A DNA stretch of 64,000 nucleotides from Lethocerus indicus (lineage: Eukaryota; Arthropoda; Insecta; Hemiptera; Belostomatidae), in assembly GCA_019843655.1 (NCBI GenBank), contig JACDQD010000102.1, positions 9,309,501 through 9,373,500 on the forward strand, given 5' to 3'. The translations under genes and the position numbers were made by a program. Below the pieces are notes generated by a model. The model did no database searches. It was not told where the DNA came from and saw nothing but the letters and a program-made list of their open reading frames with translations. Of the stretch, positions 42,636 through 55,600 are shown piece by piece (position 1 is the first letter of the stretch; the number at the start of each line of letters is the position of its first letter).

Positions 42636-45600
42636 CGGGGCCACACAACCCTATTGTTGTGTACAACAAATGCATCTCCTCTCATTCCCCGTCCCTCTCT
42701 TTTTCAACCAATCTCAGAATCTATCCCTCTTTCTCTGTCTATATGTACCTTCACCTTGAAAAATCCCCCTTCTCCTCCGAACATGAGGCCGAACAATGTC
42801 CCAAACAATTCATTTTGTAGCTTTCTCCCAAAACGCCGAGAATGGAAAAATAACAAAGCAGTAACATATTACCCAGGAGGTTATATAGATAAATATGAGT
42901 TATTAAATAACTAATGAATGATAGTGGTATACTGGTTCACATAGCAGCAGCGTATATTAGCACAGTATAGTATAGTATTCTCATTATATTTGCTTCTATT
43001 CTATTTTCTAAGCCTAATTTCTAAAGTTACCTAGTAGCTAAAAGACAAGAGTATGAAAATATTATCGAGCTAATTCATATTTTTAGTGCGTTAGGGAACA
43101 TAACCCTAATATAGGACAGAAACAGTAAGTGCAGTGTGTAATTCTAATGTGAAGTATTATCGAGGTTATACAGAAAATGATATTGGATAGTCATGAGAGC
43201 CAGATACGTGACCGTGTTGCACAAAATGACGTACCCAAGTCTCAGGAATGTCGTTACCTTTCCGGCACTCTAATTTACATCGTGTTTCGCAATATTCGCG
43301 GACGCTCAAACTCTGAATTCCTAAAGAGTGTGTCATTCAGATAAAAAACAAATTAATGGTTGGATACCTATCCTTCTAACATAATTGGTTCGCTGGTGAT
43401 TTATCGAGATAATGAATTATAGATAAATTAATAAAAGTTTATTTTCGATCATTAATCATAGGCTCTTCACCACAGACGGTCTTCGAGTTCCAATCGCGGG
43501 AATAGGGAAGTGCCTAACCGAATAAGGTTACCATTAAAAAAAAAGAAATCAAATTAGGGTGCCCCAGTAAAGGTTCAGATGGTTAAAAATAGCCTGAACG
43601 ATTAAGTAAACACTACTAATGCGATGCGCGATATAATAATAATAATCATCATTATCTATTAACAATAGATCCGGATGACTGCAATCACTCTTTCGATATA
43701 CTGGACAGAGATCGTTTCAATTGTGATGCGAGGTTCGAAACAGGAATAGAACACGCCTTATCACCATGAACTGATAAATAAAGACGAAAGAAATCATTCA
43801 GAATTGTCTGAACCATTTATGTAGGGAATCAAATTAATGCATTTTATAATTAAAAGATCCAAAGCCAACGATCATCGGCTAGTGAAAGGGGGGATGAAAA
43901 CATGGAGCATAATGGGTCTGATAGTCTTAATTTTGAAAATATTACCTAAAATATGCTCAGAATGAAAGGTAATAGTGCATACTAAACATAAAGAAAGAGG
44001 GAGGAACGTGCAGAACATTGAGAAATCACAATCCAGAATACAATAATAATAATTTCATCACAACACAACGAATATAAAAACATTAGTTCGTACTCTATAT
44101 ACTGGGCAAACGAATATAAGAAGCCCAAATCAGATGATGAATAAGAAAAATCATTTCAGAAACACAATGCGATAATGTGATACTGTTGGACACTCCTAGA
44201 AGGGAACCGAAACGGGTGAAAACTGGAAAAAAATAGGAAAAACGCAATGGGAAGGACACAAGAATTTAATGAAAAACTCAAAGTAGAAGAGAAGGGGAGA
44301 GAAAAGTATGGAAGTGGGTCAGAAGAGACGGAGATACACACACAGGCACGCACAAGAGCAGCACAGCAGCAGCAGCTTTAAGCCAGCCTAGCCAGTGACC
44401 TGACCTGAAAAGCTCCCTCGCTCCACATCCAAGATTTTAAGAATTATAAGGAGAGAAAGACGAAAATATACTGAAGTTTCGTCTACAATTTTGTTCAATT
44501 TTGGCATCGGGTTGAGAATTATAGTTCGCAGGTTGGTCGAGTGCGTTATGAACTTTAATAAAACGATATTATCTAATTTTATATCACTGAACCGTTCAAT
44601 TGTCAACTAGTGAGAAAAGGAACGTGTTACATACATCATCGATGATGAAACATTACAAGGAAATCGAGAAATGATCATTATCCATTTGCAGAGTAGCCTT
44701 AAAGAAATATAGTAGAAATATAGTAGAGGGAAAAAAATGGTCACTTATAACCTAATTAACTCGAAAAATTAAAACAATCGCTTCATTTTGTTGGGAATTG
44801 CACGTTTATTATTAACATTAATACCAGAAACATTATAGAAAAATTCGTTTTAATCGGAGAGCCGAAGGGTTGCAAATGATCAAAGGATGGAATACTCAAA
44901 TGAAAAGAAATTGTAAATGATCACACCACTCGGTTGAAAAATAAATATACGCACATAATGATCATAGATGTTTCAGTGAAGATCAATTAAAACGGTAATG
45001 GAATATACCTTATATAACAGGAGTGGTTCACGCGAAGAATCATTATTCAACTGGGGGGCTGATTTACACAAAAGGTTTAACGTGCCGTCGTCCGTCATTT
45101 AAAAACCTGAAGGGCGTAAGACAAGAGCCCTGACATTTGAGCCAAGCTCAAGTCCAGGACTAACATATTCGTCATCGTCATAACTCCGCACCCATTGTCT
45201 CATACATCAGTGAACCGGGATCTCAACAATATCAATTTCACAGAAGCCACAGATTATTTTCTACACTTAGTGTTGCAGTAGAAAATTGCCTCTAATTCTA
45301 ACAATTGGAGTTCATTGGAGTGATATTAATTCGACATGTCAAGAGAAAAGACTTCAATATGACAATTCGATGTGTCTCATTAAACATCATGTCACCAAAT
45401 ATTTCTTCCACTGGAAATAAGAATACTAGGTATGAAATGCAAGAATTGATTTTGGTTATTTCCTGACCAAAAGCGGTTATATAATGGAGGTTCCTATGTA
45501 GAGGCATTAATTATTGCGGGTTAGGAGTTGCTCCAAGTTTCAATTACACAAATTCCCAATATAATTTAATGGAAAATCCATATGCTTTTACTAAACAACA

Positions 45601-46963
45601 AATCATAGAACGTATAAACAAAAAATGACTCTTATCAAGGTGATTAGTTGCGTATAATTTATTGTATAACAAAACTATGTAAGGACTTTTCTTTGTATCA
45701 TATTATATTATTTTTGTATCCTTCGATGATTTAAATATTTTTATAATTACATGAATATTTTTACATATGGCTTTTATATGAGGTTTAGAAATATCAGTAT
45801 CAGAATTCATAATGACAAGATGTGTTTTCAACTCCAAACAAAATGGAATGATCGACCAAGCGGGGAAGCGAAATGAAGAATCCCTGACATTTATTTGAAA
45901 ACCAGTACGCCCAAGACATAATAATTCTTTATTATAGGTCTTTAATGTCCGAAGGAGAGGGCCAGGAAAATAGAAGCTGTCCGCCAGAAGCAAGAGCCAC
46001 GCTCGAATGTGTTTACCGGTCCAACCTTCGACTAACAAGCGTAAAGCACGAACAAGCATAATGCACTCATCGTCTTGGTTGTTTTTAATACCAAACCACG
46101 CCTCCACGCCCCGTGCCTTCAAGGTACGTTAGATGTTTTTCCTATGGTTTTACGAGTCAACTAAGGAATACTATATGCAGCCCGCTGCAAACCTAGGCTT
46201 ATTTGAACCAAACTTAGTTCAGACACACAAGGTATGATTTTTTATAGATATTTTCTATATATTTTTTGTAGAATTAAACTCGCACCGCCAGCGCACACTC
46301 TTCGAGTGAAAAACCTTTTCATAACTCAAAAAGGATTAAAATGCAAGGTTCATTGTAATCAAATTACAATTAACACATCCGACAAAATATTAGTTCCTTT
46401 CCCACACGTTATTGTACTTTAAATAACAAATTCCTTATGCGTCATCCGTCCGATAAACGTTGTTACAAGGCTCCTGTTATTCTGACCCTTGAGGAAATCA
46501 CCATTATAATCAGACGGGTCATCATAGCGATCACCAAGTACGCCAGGGACGTGCCCATTAAACTCACATTTCGAATACCACCGATAAAACATGTTATTTT
46601 AACAACATTCTAATATTCACAATGACTATTCAGAATGAATCGGAAAGGACTGAGTTTCTAATTTTGAAGAAAATGTATCACATTAAAATTTGAATAATCC
46701 TAATCAATTTATTTAGTTCAACCCAAAAAACCTCAGAACGAGAATTCGAATTTCACAATCTTTCGTTTTTTAGCGAACGAACGCTAAATACAAATTTCCT
46801 AGTTCGTGAACTCGTACTTTGATTTAGTCCGACCGCGGAACCAGAAAAGCTGGCTTCGCTTAAGACTTTCAGATTATTTATATCCGCTCATCGCGCGATC
46901 ACGACGAGTATCCGCCCCCCTCACAGGTCGGTCGGGGTCTCTCGCTCGCGGCAGATAAATGGA

Positions 46964-47026
46964 GTTTCTAAAAATACCAATTCAGGTTCTAAAAATGCCG
47001 ATACAGGTTCTAAAAATGCCTCGGGG
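46964..47026 (+). repeat. Three 21-bp tandem units
   Basis: Units start at 46964, 46985 and 47006, each beginning G(G/T)TTCTAAAAATRCC with variable ends. The unit length is a multiple of three but no reading frame of note covers it. Confidence 0.85.
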
Positions 47027-49587
47027 GGAAAGTGTTGGGCATTAAAATTATAGGTGTCTCAAAATGTAGGAATTCGTGCCAAGAGCCGGTAGCCGCCCAC
47101 AGAACGGCGTCGACCTGCTGTTCACGCTATACATACATATACGATACAGGAACAACAAGTTTAGCTCAACAAAGAAACAATCGGTGATATAAATTGTCAA
47201 TGAATTATTGAGGCGATAAAAATGAAATAATAGCAATGGTCTAACGCATAACGTAATGGGTTTAAGAATATGAACCTATCAAACCGTACGTGTTGGAAAC
47301 TCTAAGGAAAGTAATATTACACCGATGTTTTAATTATCCGCATATATTTATGAATATCGTACTTTTCGTCGAATCAAAGGTTGCTTATTTCACGTGGTGC
47401 ATCTACGTCGTCGCTAATATATTCGCTTATTTATAAAGTATATTTGCATATATTAAAACGATAAAAATAAAATATTTTTTAATGCAAATAGCTACGCCGT
47501 TATGCGCTTCACTAATAATTTCAATTTTAGTTCAAGTGGGGAGAGTGTTAATCACATGTGTTATTCAAGTGAGGATTATCAGTCCGCATCCGTTGTCTGG
47601 CCTTAAATTAGACCGGTTTCGATTTCTGACCATCGTCAGTAATTTAGTTAATTTTATATTCAACCGGTCCTTTGTCCCTGAATGTACTCGCGGTGTGTAC
47701 AAGTCCAAATAGGATCATATTTCGATTCTGTTACATATACACACAACCACAATTTAATAGCTCCTGTGAAGAAATAGTTCTAAAAATTTACCCGCGGCAT
47801 ATTATTGTATGTACCGCTCTAAAGACTAAGCAAAAACTATTAAAAATCTCACGTTAGTATTTCCCATTGAAGCGAGTTAGGGATCCCTCGGAAGAAGCGC
47901 GGCTTCTGACAGGCACTAAATTTCGAAAACGGTTCTCGGCCATCGCTGAGGAGCGTCGCCGACGACTGTCCCCGTCCTCCTACGGGGTACAATTAAAACT
48001 AAAAACGCGCTTCACCATTTAATACTAGCCCCTATTAACATTCAGAAGAGCAATCGGTGATGCCACACTTAGGTGCGCAATCGGAAGCGATTTTTCATGC
48101 ATGTCAAACAGTGCAAGCTCAACGCGAATATCGCCGATTAATATTTAACGAACTGGCCAGTAATCGCAAAAGGAATCCCCGATTTCTATTTAAATTACGT
48201 AGTGTTTCCCCCCCAGGTCCCGAACAGGTCCATGACCCCGTTCACGCTCCGAGTTCTTTCGGTCCCCTCCTGGGTCGGTCCGTCGGCCCATTAACTACAC
48301 ATCCTCCGACTCAATAATAAAAAAACCCTTAAACCACAAGTCGCTTTCCCCATTCTTTATACGACGGTTTCACAAACCGAGATCCGTAAACCTTTTTGTA
48401 GAAGACCCGTAGTGTTTTTGCTTATCGATTCACGAATTAGTATAAGTTGATTCCGTTCGCGATTCGTTTTTTCTTGAATGTACATTAAAAAATCATGAAT
48501 TATTAGATGTAAAATGCTATGTCTCAAAAATTTCGAATGAAATAATGTATGATACCACAAGATACCCCCCATGGAGGTTACTGCACCCGCCAAGAAATTT
48601 TACGTTATATAATGTAATGAAAAAGTTTTAATGTAATAAAACATACGTGCTTTACTATGTATGTTCATTACATCATATGCGTCAAAATATTTTTCTTAAG
48701 GAAATTATATTAATGGGTTTCTCGATTTTAATATCCACTCCATGTTTTTCAGAACATTTGGTAAAACATTTGATACCGAAATTATGAAATATATTTAATT
48801 ATATAAGATAATTTATATGTTAGTATATTGTACAATATCGTTCGTGACCAGTATTCACAGAAGTAATATTCCGCACTTCTTTTGAATTTTTATTGTTCAA
48901 CGTTGAATATTCGACACAAGTAACCAGTTTCACTAGGTCTAGAAATCATACGGCCATCGATTTTTATATACTACATAAAGTTACTTTTCACACCGCACGT
49001 GACATCGCCTTTTCAAGGGCAAATAAATAACTCAAGTCTTGCTCTTGAGAAGAACGTGTCGTAACCAGCAACTAACTGTCGGCTTGCATTTGATAACACG
49101 TTGGTGACATCGGGCATAATAGTGTTAAGATTGATATAAAATAGGGCATTTTTTTTATGATTTTTGATTTGCAGGGGTTTTAGAATAGCACAATCACAAA
49201 ATGTTCTGTGTATAATTTTGTTCTCATTATATTACTGAAAATGGCGTGAATCCGAAACCGGTTCACCTACCGACTATGTAGGTGGAGATAAAAAAATCTA
49301 TGCTTAGATAATCGGGAACTTACCTTCATATTGGAATATCTAATTATATTTATATCCAATCTCAATGCAGGTAGCACAATTGTACGGCTCACATTTACGG
49401 AAAAATAACACTAGAAAATCTCTATGCGGCACAGGAGTGTTACGCGAACTTAAACTCGATATGTACTGTTGCTCATAAAGTCACTGAAAACTGTTGCGCA
49501 GAGAACGAAGAGAACTACACAAAAATACAAAATGTAAAAGGCGCGCCAAAGGTCAAAACAGCGGCCAGTTTATCTGGGCGCCTATGC

Positions 49588-49618
49588 CTCTCTCTGTCTC
49601 TCTCTCTCTCTCTCTCTC
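49588..49618. repeat. (CT)n microsatellite
   Basis: CTCTCTCTGTCTCTC run of about 30 bp. Confidence 0.95.
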
Positions 49619-52600
49619 ACTCCCGCCTATTCTCTCTGTATCTTTTTCTCTCACTCAACACCCCGATTGTTACGTATCGTGACGTAGACAATGACATCAT
49701 TAACGATCAATTTTTATTTTAAAACGTGAATCAGTATACGTAGGGAGAAGGCGTCGTCGGTGACGCAACCAGCAGATAGCGACCGGTCTCGGGGAATAAT
49801 TCACTCCCACTGGTTTCTATGCGGGCAAATTGGAATCGTACGTTTATTCTTTTCTTTCTAATGTATCATCCCATAAATTGAACAGATTAAACTCCAAGTG
49901 GATGGAAGATGGGCAAAGTGGAAAAATATAGTGTAATGGAATTTTCTTTTAGCTATATATTAACGAGTTAAAGAATGCTAAATGCATTAAGTTAACTGAA
50001 TCTAGCTTAATTTAATTATTAACCTACTTATCCTATACGTCAATGATACGTATTTCTTAATATTTCTAGGTTCAATTTCGAACATAATTTCATTAAAACA
50101 CAGATATTCGCTTTTCACAAAAAACAGTCCTAAAATTATGACTTGTATCCAAAAAACACTTTCGAGCATTTTTGATCTGATGGACTAATTTTAAAATTTC
50201 CGGACACCGTGGCGACCCTACACGATAGAACCTTCACGAGCTGAAAAAAAATCAACCCGTGATTAGTATAAACATCCGTTATACTGAGGAAGTATAAACC
50301 GAGACCGTAACTGTATAACAGTATCGAATAGGATGTTTAAAGAGATTAATAGGCGCGATTAAATTTTGGTCAAATAGGTCGACCAAGGAACGATGGAAAA
50401 AAATTGTTTTAATATTCAACACGCATACGCCTTTACTTCAAGCTGCCCTTGATATCGAACTTTTACTTTTCAAACACTGATGTAATTCCCGAGGATTGGA
50501 CCAATGTTGAAAACACACCGAAGATCCTTTCCTATTCTAGATTCCTAACGAGATTAACGCAAATTCTGGATTTCATTTCCGTAATAATAGTAGGAACTCA
50601 TAGACAGTACAATTGTCTAAATCTCTCAGGAAAGTAACACTGACTCCAACGAAAAAGAAGTTAAACTGAAAAGCAAAATAATAGGAGAGATAGTTTACCG
50701 CTTACGGAAAATTCAATTCCGAGACCTGAATTATCAAGCGGAAAGAATAAAACTGCTATTTCTAAAAGTTAACTTCAATACTATCAATACAGAAGAAATA
50801 AACAGAATTTCGCTGAATCAAATAAATTTAATTAAAATGCAACGCAGCATTTCAGACACCGAAAACATACAACAAAAAATAAATAAATTGAATGAACAAA
50901 GAACAGAGCGAATCAATGGAATTGCGTTTATTAATTTATTTCAGGATGACTGTTTTATCGTTTAAAATGGGAAGTTTCGAAAATCGAGTACAGATTTTTT
51001 ATAATACCCGCCTCAGAGACGTACCCTCGGAATTGAAAACAAACCAAAACTTCCCAGTGTAAGTATCAAAACAAGAACAAATAAAATTTGAAGCCTTCAT
51101 AAATGTACCACCGTCCATAGTAGTTTCGGCTTATTTGAAATCCTAAGTAAAAATATAAAAAAGGTAAATATTTTTATTTTAAAATAACGCTCTATATGCC
51201 ATGGAAAGCAATAATTTATTTGATCCCCATTTTTTAAATTTTTAATAAATATTATTCAATTATTTAACTCGTAAGAAACTGTTCGATTTATTCATAAAAG
51301 GATGCGGGATATGCAGACAAATTGTAAGGGAACCAACAGGGCTACAGGAATACTGGTGAATACATTTCTTTGAACATTAATGCACCACTGAACTGTCCTC
51401 TTCTACTTAGGACGAAGTAATGACCGCGCTTAAATTTGACAAGAACACAAGCCACTGGGGTGAAGTGAGCCGAGGGTGACGGGCCGAGGTGCGAGAGAGG
51501 CGGAAAGGGGGACTTTCCAGTAAGTTGGACACGAGAAAGTTCACAGGAGCTGATTGCAGGAGCACGAGGCCAAACCTCCGTGAAAGTGGAGAAAGTGCCA
51601 CCACCACCGCCGCCGCAGACACCCCAGTCACCATTGTCGCAACCCTCCATCATTTCTACTTTGAACATCTTCGGACAGGAATAAAGCAATAGGTCTAGCG
51701 CAACGACACAGTGCCACAGTGCTGATACGAAAATATATTTTAAACTCGTAACAATTATGAAATTCCCGGTCATCCATTCATCATGATTCTTTATTAAAAG
51801 ATGATCAAAGAAGTCAACATAGAGAACTGAAACATCGACTAAAATTTGTAACCAATGGAAAATAATATTCTTCGTTGAGACGCTCTTATCACACGAAGTA
51901 CGCTTGACATGTTATTACAGATACCACGCATACCAGTTGTTCCATTTATTATACCTAGCCTGATACTGATTGAAGCGCCGCCACTTTTTGAAGGAAGAAC
52001 AAATTGTAAACTGTAAAGAACTGTTGCGACCTAATAGAATACAATTCAAAATGTAACGAAGGCGTAAAATGGTCCATGCTTTGGCCTAGCAATTCCAACC
52101 GTTATCGTGTTCAGGTTTACACCTTGCCAGTTTTGAAGCTGTCCACAGAACGGGAAATACGAACGGAAGAATAAAAAAGTACAGAAGAAATACTTATCGG
52201 CGGCGACGTGAGTGGAAGCGATCGGAAAATGGGTTAGTGAACGGGTCGGCTGCGGGTGCCGCCGGCTACCGGAAAGAATAAAAAAAATTGGAGGCGATAA
52301 AGGGAATAAGGTCAAAAGAAAATGAAAATCGGGTTAAAAACCCGCCCGCTCACGATTTCAGCCGTTCCAAATTGAGGTCTTCCTGTTCTTTCACGGACGT
52401 CGTTCCTGGGACGGCGCCTAAAAAGAAATGGAGGCAGTCATTCGGAGTTGATGTAATGACTTAAACCTTTACTACCCAACCATACTACCGAAACGATGTT
52501 AAGAGTCATTTGCGTAATTACGATTATTAAGAATTATTCGAGAAGAGAGAACGACCAGAGAGGAGTTTTCTTCTACTCTGATTCAAACGATGCTCGTACT

Positions 52601-55600
52601 GATTTTTCCCTAGTATTTATTCTTCCTCGATTTGGTGAATTGTAAACCTGCAAAAAAACTTACTGATGTGCACGTACGACTGTTTACACCTTATGCCATT
52701 ATTTTCCACGAAAGGTACAGGATGTTATTAGAGGTAAATTATGGGGAAGAACGCATGTCGGATTAGGTAATTAGTCGGTATCTTTTCCTAATTCTTAAGC
52801 AGTTACGAAATTTTTTGGACAAAACATATAAGATATTAAGTTAACTATCACGAACAGTATAATGATAAATCGCCATTTCGAAACCGAATGCTGTAGACAG
52901 ACCTTCAAGGTAATTGGTAAATATCACACTAACACGTCCTACATTTTTATTAAATAAAATCATTCGACGAAAATACCGATAGAAATGTAGAAAATTATAA
53001 AGTATTAGTATTACACGCGGGGATAAATATCGGTGCCTAAGCTGTTGACTAATTCTAGAACTGCTGAGAGAAGGGATTCCAAATGGGAGAAATACCGAGT
53101 GATAAGGAGTCTGATAAAGGGATTGCGAAACGACGACATATTACAGACTCAAAAGGTTTAGTAATATCCTCCAGTGATGAAACCGGAGACAGATAGTGTG
53201 AATCGGAGCCAATTAAATATGGGCCGGAGAGTTTGTCTTCCTGCACAGAAGGGAAACGATATTAGGCGGAAATCGGAGGAGAGGAACATTTTTAAGGGGG
53301 CAATGTATCGGGATAATACAAAATTAAGAAATGTATTCAATATGAAACTGTAATTATGTTCTAACATTTATTCTTCATTTTTAATTACCGTATAGCTACA
53401 AAATTATAAGAGGCCACTGTTAGTAAATAATTATCTTTTTCAGTAGGATACAACTCATTGCAAAAGACCAACCTATACATGGTCAGGTCCAGGAAACATA
53501 AGAGTGAATACATTTATAGGTAGTTGTTTCAGGTCTTGAAACATTTCTTACGAACATAAAAATTTAGATAATATAAAATTACCTCGTATATATACGATGT
53601 CCCCCTCCTTGTCTGATAATCTTCCCTAATGCGGGTCACGAGACCGGTACCGACCGCATTAATAACCAAAGCACCAGACCGGGAAAACAGAATACACGAG
53701 CTGTGGAAAATAAAAACCAGTAGACACCTGCCGGATAACAGAAATGATGGATGACTCACTGGCCACTATTTTCCTTTTGAAGGGTGCAGAGGGATACCAC
53801 GTGACAGAGTCAAGGGCAAAGATAGAATTTGGAAATAATTCCACAGTTGCTTTTATAAGGTTTACACGCTTTTATCACAAAGTTGCAAATTCCACTGTAC
53901 GTAATTTAAATACAAAAAATAACGTCTTAATTACTCATTATCAGTCTCAGCCTGTTGGCACTAATAATAATAATAAAATAACTACTACATATTAAACTCT
54001 TATAGAATAAGTTGTATTTATGGTACCCACTGTATAAATTATATCTAAGACAACTATTAACAACAATGCAACCAAGACTTCCTGCGCTCAATGATTCACA
54101 AAAGGAAAGTTTAATTCTTCATAACATTGTGGTCTGCTGCAGGGTGATGTGGCAAACAAGAAAACAATTACTACAGAATCCTACCGTAGAAAATTGTATT
54201 ATTCTCTAAATTTAAATCGAACGGTAATTTATTCATGCTAATTCCTTCTGCTTTCTCTAACCCCCGTATCATAGATAAGGGCCCAGAACCGCAAAATTTC
54301 ACTAGTGAAAATCACATCCGATCGACTTCTGCCGGTGGGACCGGCCTGCGTTATATCCTCATTATAATATTATGTTCCTATAAGCCTAAAATAAATTACG
54401 CGCGTATAATACTAAATCACCGTTTAATCTACCAAATAAGGAATAAACTGCCTGCGTCCATTTAACATCCGGGCCGACTACATCTGCTACAAATGGTAGC
54501 GGTCGAACTTTCTAATTAAAGAAGCAGACTTATTAAACGGCAATTATATAAGAAAACGAGAGGAAACAAATAATGCGGACTGTTTTATTTAACCGTCAAA
54601 ACACATCTGAGCTTGTTACATTTAGTTGCAACTGATAATCGGCGAAAATATATAAATTTAAGCAATTTAGGCTTTTTTTAGGCAAACAATTTAGGCAATT
54701 TTTTTGGAATATATAATTACATTAAATGTAATAGGATAGTGCCATCCAATTACATGAAAACGAGCCTGCGTACTAAAAATTTGTTGAATAAAAAAAGAAG
54801 CGTAAGTGTAAATCCTTACCTAATTACTAAATTTAGACGAATACACATTCTGATAATACTAAATTGCAAAAAAGAAATTTTAACGAGGTTGCCAGTCCTG
54901 AGGTACACAAATATTACAGTAAACTACCACCTTAGTTAAACAATTATTTTCTTTGAACACATATGTATTGTTTCATATCAAAATTCCTGTTATTGGTTTC
55001 AAAAGAAATAGGCTGTTTAGCTAAAACCGTACAATAAGAGACAATTATATCGATATAGATAATAGGTATACGTCATCATTCGGGCTCCGTTAACTGTGTT
55101 ACGTGGAATTAAAATGAATCAAATATAGCCCACGTATATATGATACATCAACGTATGTTGCAACTCTGAATTGATGTCTTCATACCACTGTGGTAAATCT
55201 TCGTGGGCAGTATTCTAGTTTACTTTTTATGCATGTATGCAATACAAGAAATACAGGTTTCAATTAATATAAATACGTATACTCTTCCAAGCCCTATCCG
55301 TGCCGTACGCTTTAGACAGTAGTCTGCACCACAGTATGTAACATCGAATATAATGTAAATTTGTAAAATACAGAAACTATTGATTACAAAGCTATACACA
55401 TTTCTACCTAGTTGCTTTGCGGTAAACGGAACCTCTTGTGTAAATGAAAGTTACAAAACAGTCAGAAAGTTACAAACGATGAGGGCTCGTGATAGTGGAT
55501 CAGAAATGTTATACGTGATGAAACCGCTAAGCAAAAATACCAGGATCATGCTTCATCCTCCGCCATTTACAATACGCGTTCGTCGACTAATCTCAACGCG

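Larger units (their letters stand above)
35297..49323. other. Upstream block, part 2: repeats only
   Basis: No gene recognised. It holds the microsatellites and short tandem repeats listed separately. Frames up to 139 codons (45703-46122, minus) have no recognisable family features. Confidence 0.5.

Noticed and set aside
45703..46122. 139-codon minus-strand frame
   Set aside because: No family features; the last third is Ile/Lys-rich AT translation.
47880..48040. Plus-strand 50-codon protein-like open stretch (EEARLLTGTKFRKRF)
   Set aside because: No start, no clear acceptor and no family match; compatible with chance.
51342..51773. 143-codon minus-strand frame across a GC patch
   Set aside because: Gly/Pro runs come from the CCACCACCGCC simple sequence; overlapping frames are open on both strands.
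52342..52420. Minus-strand terminal-exon-like segment ending SVKEQEDLNLERLKS then stop
   Set aside because: It has a good acceptor (TTCTTTTTAG), but is only about 20 codons, has no upstream partner exon and matches nothing recognised.
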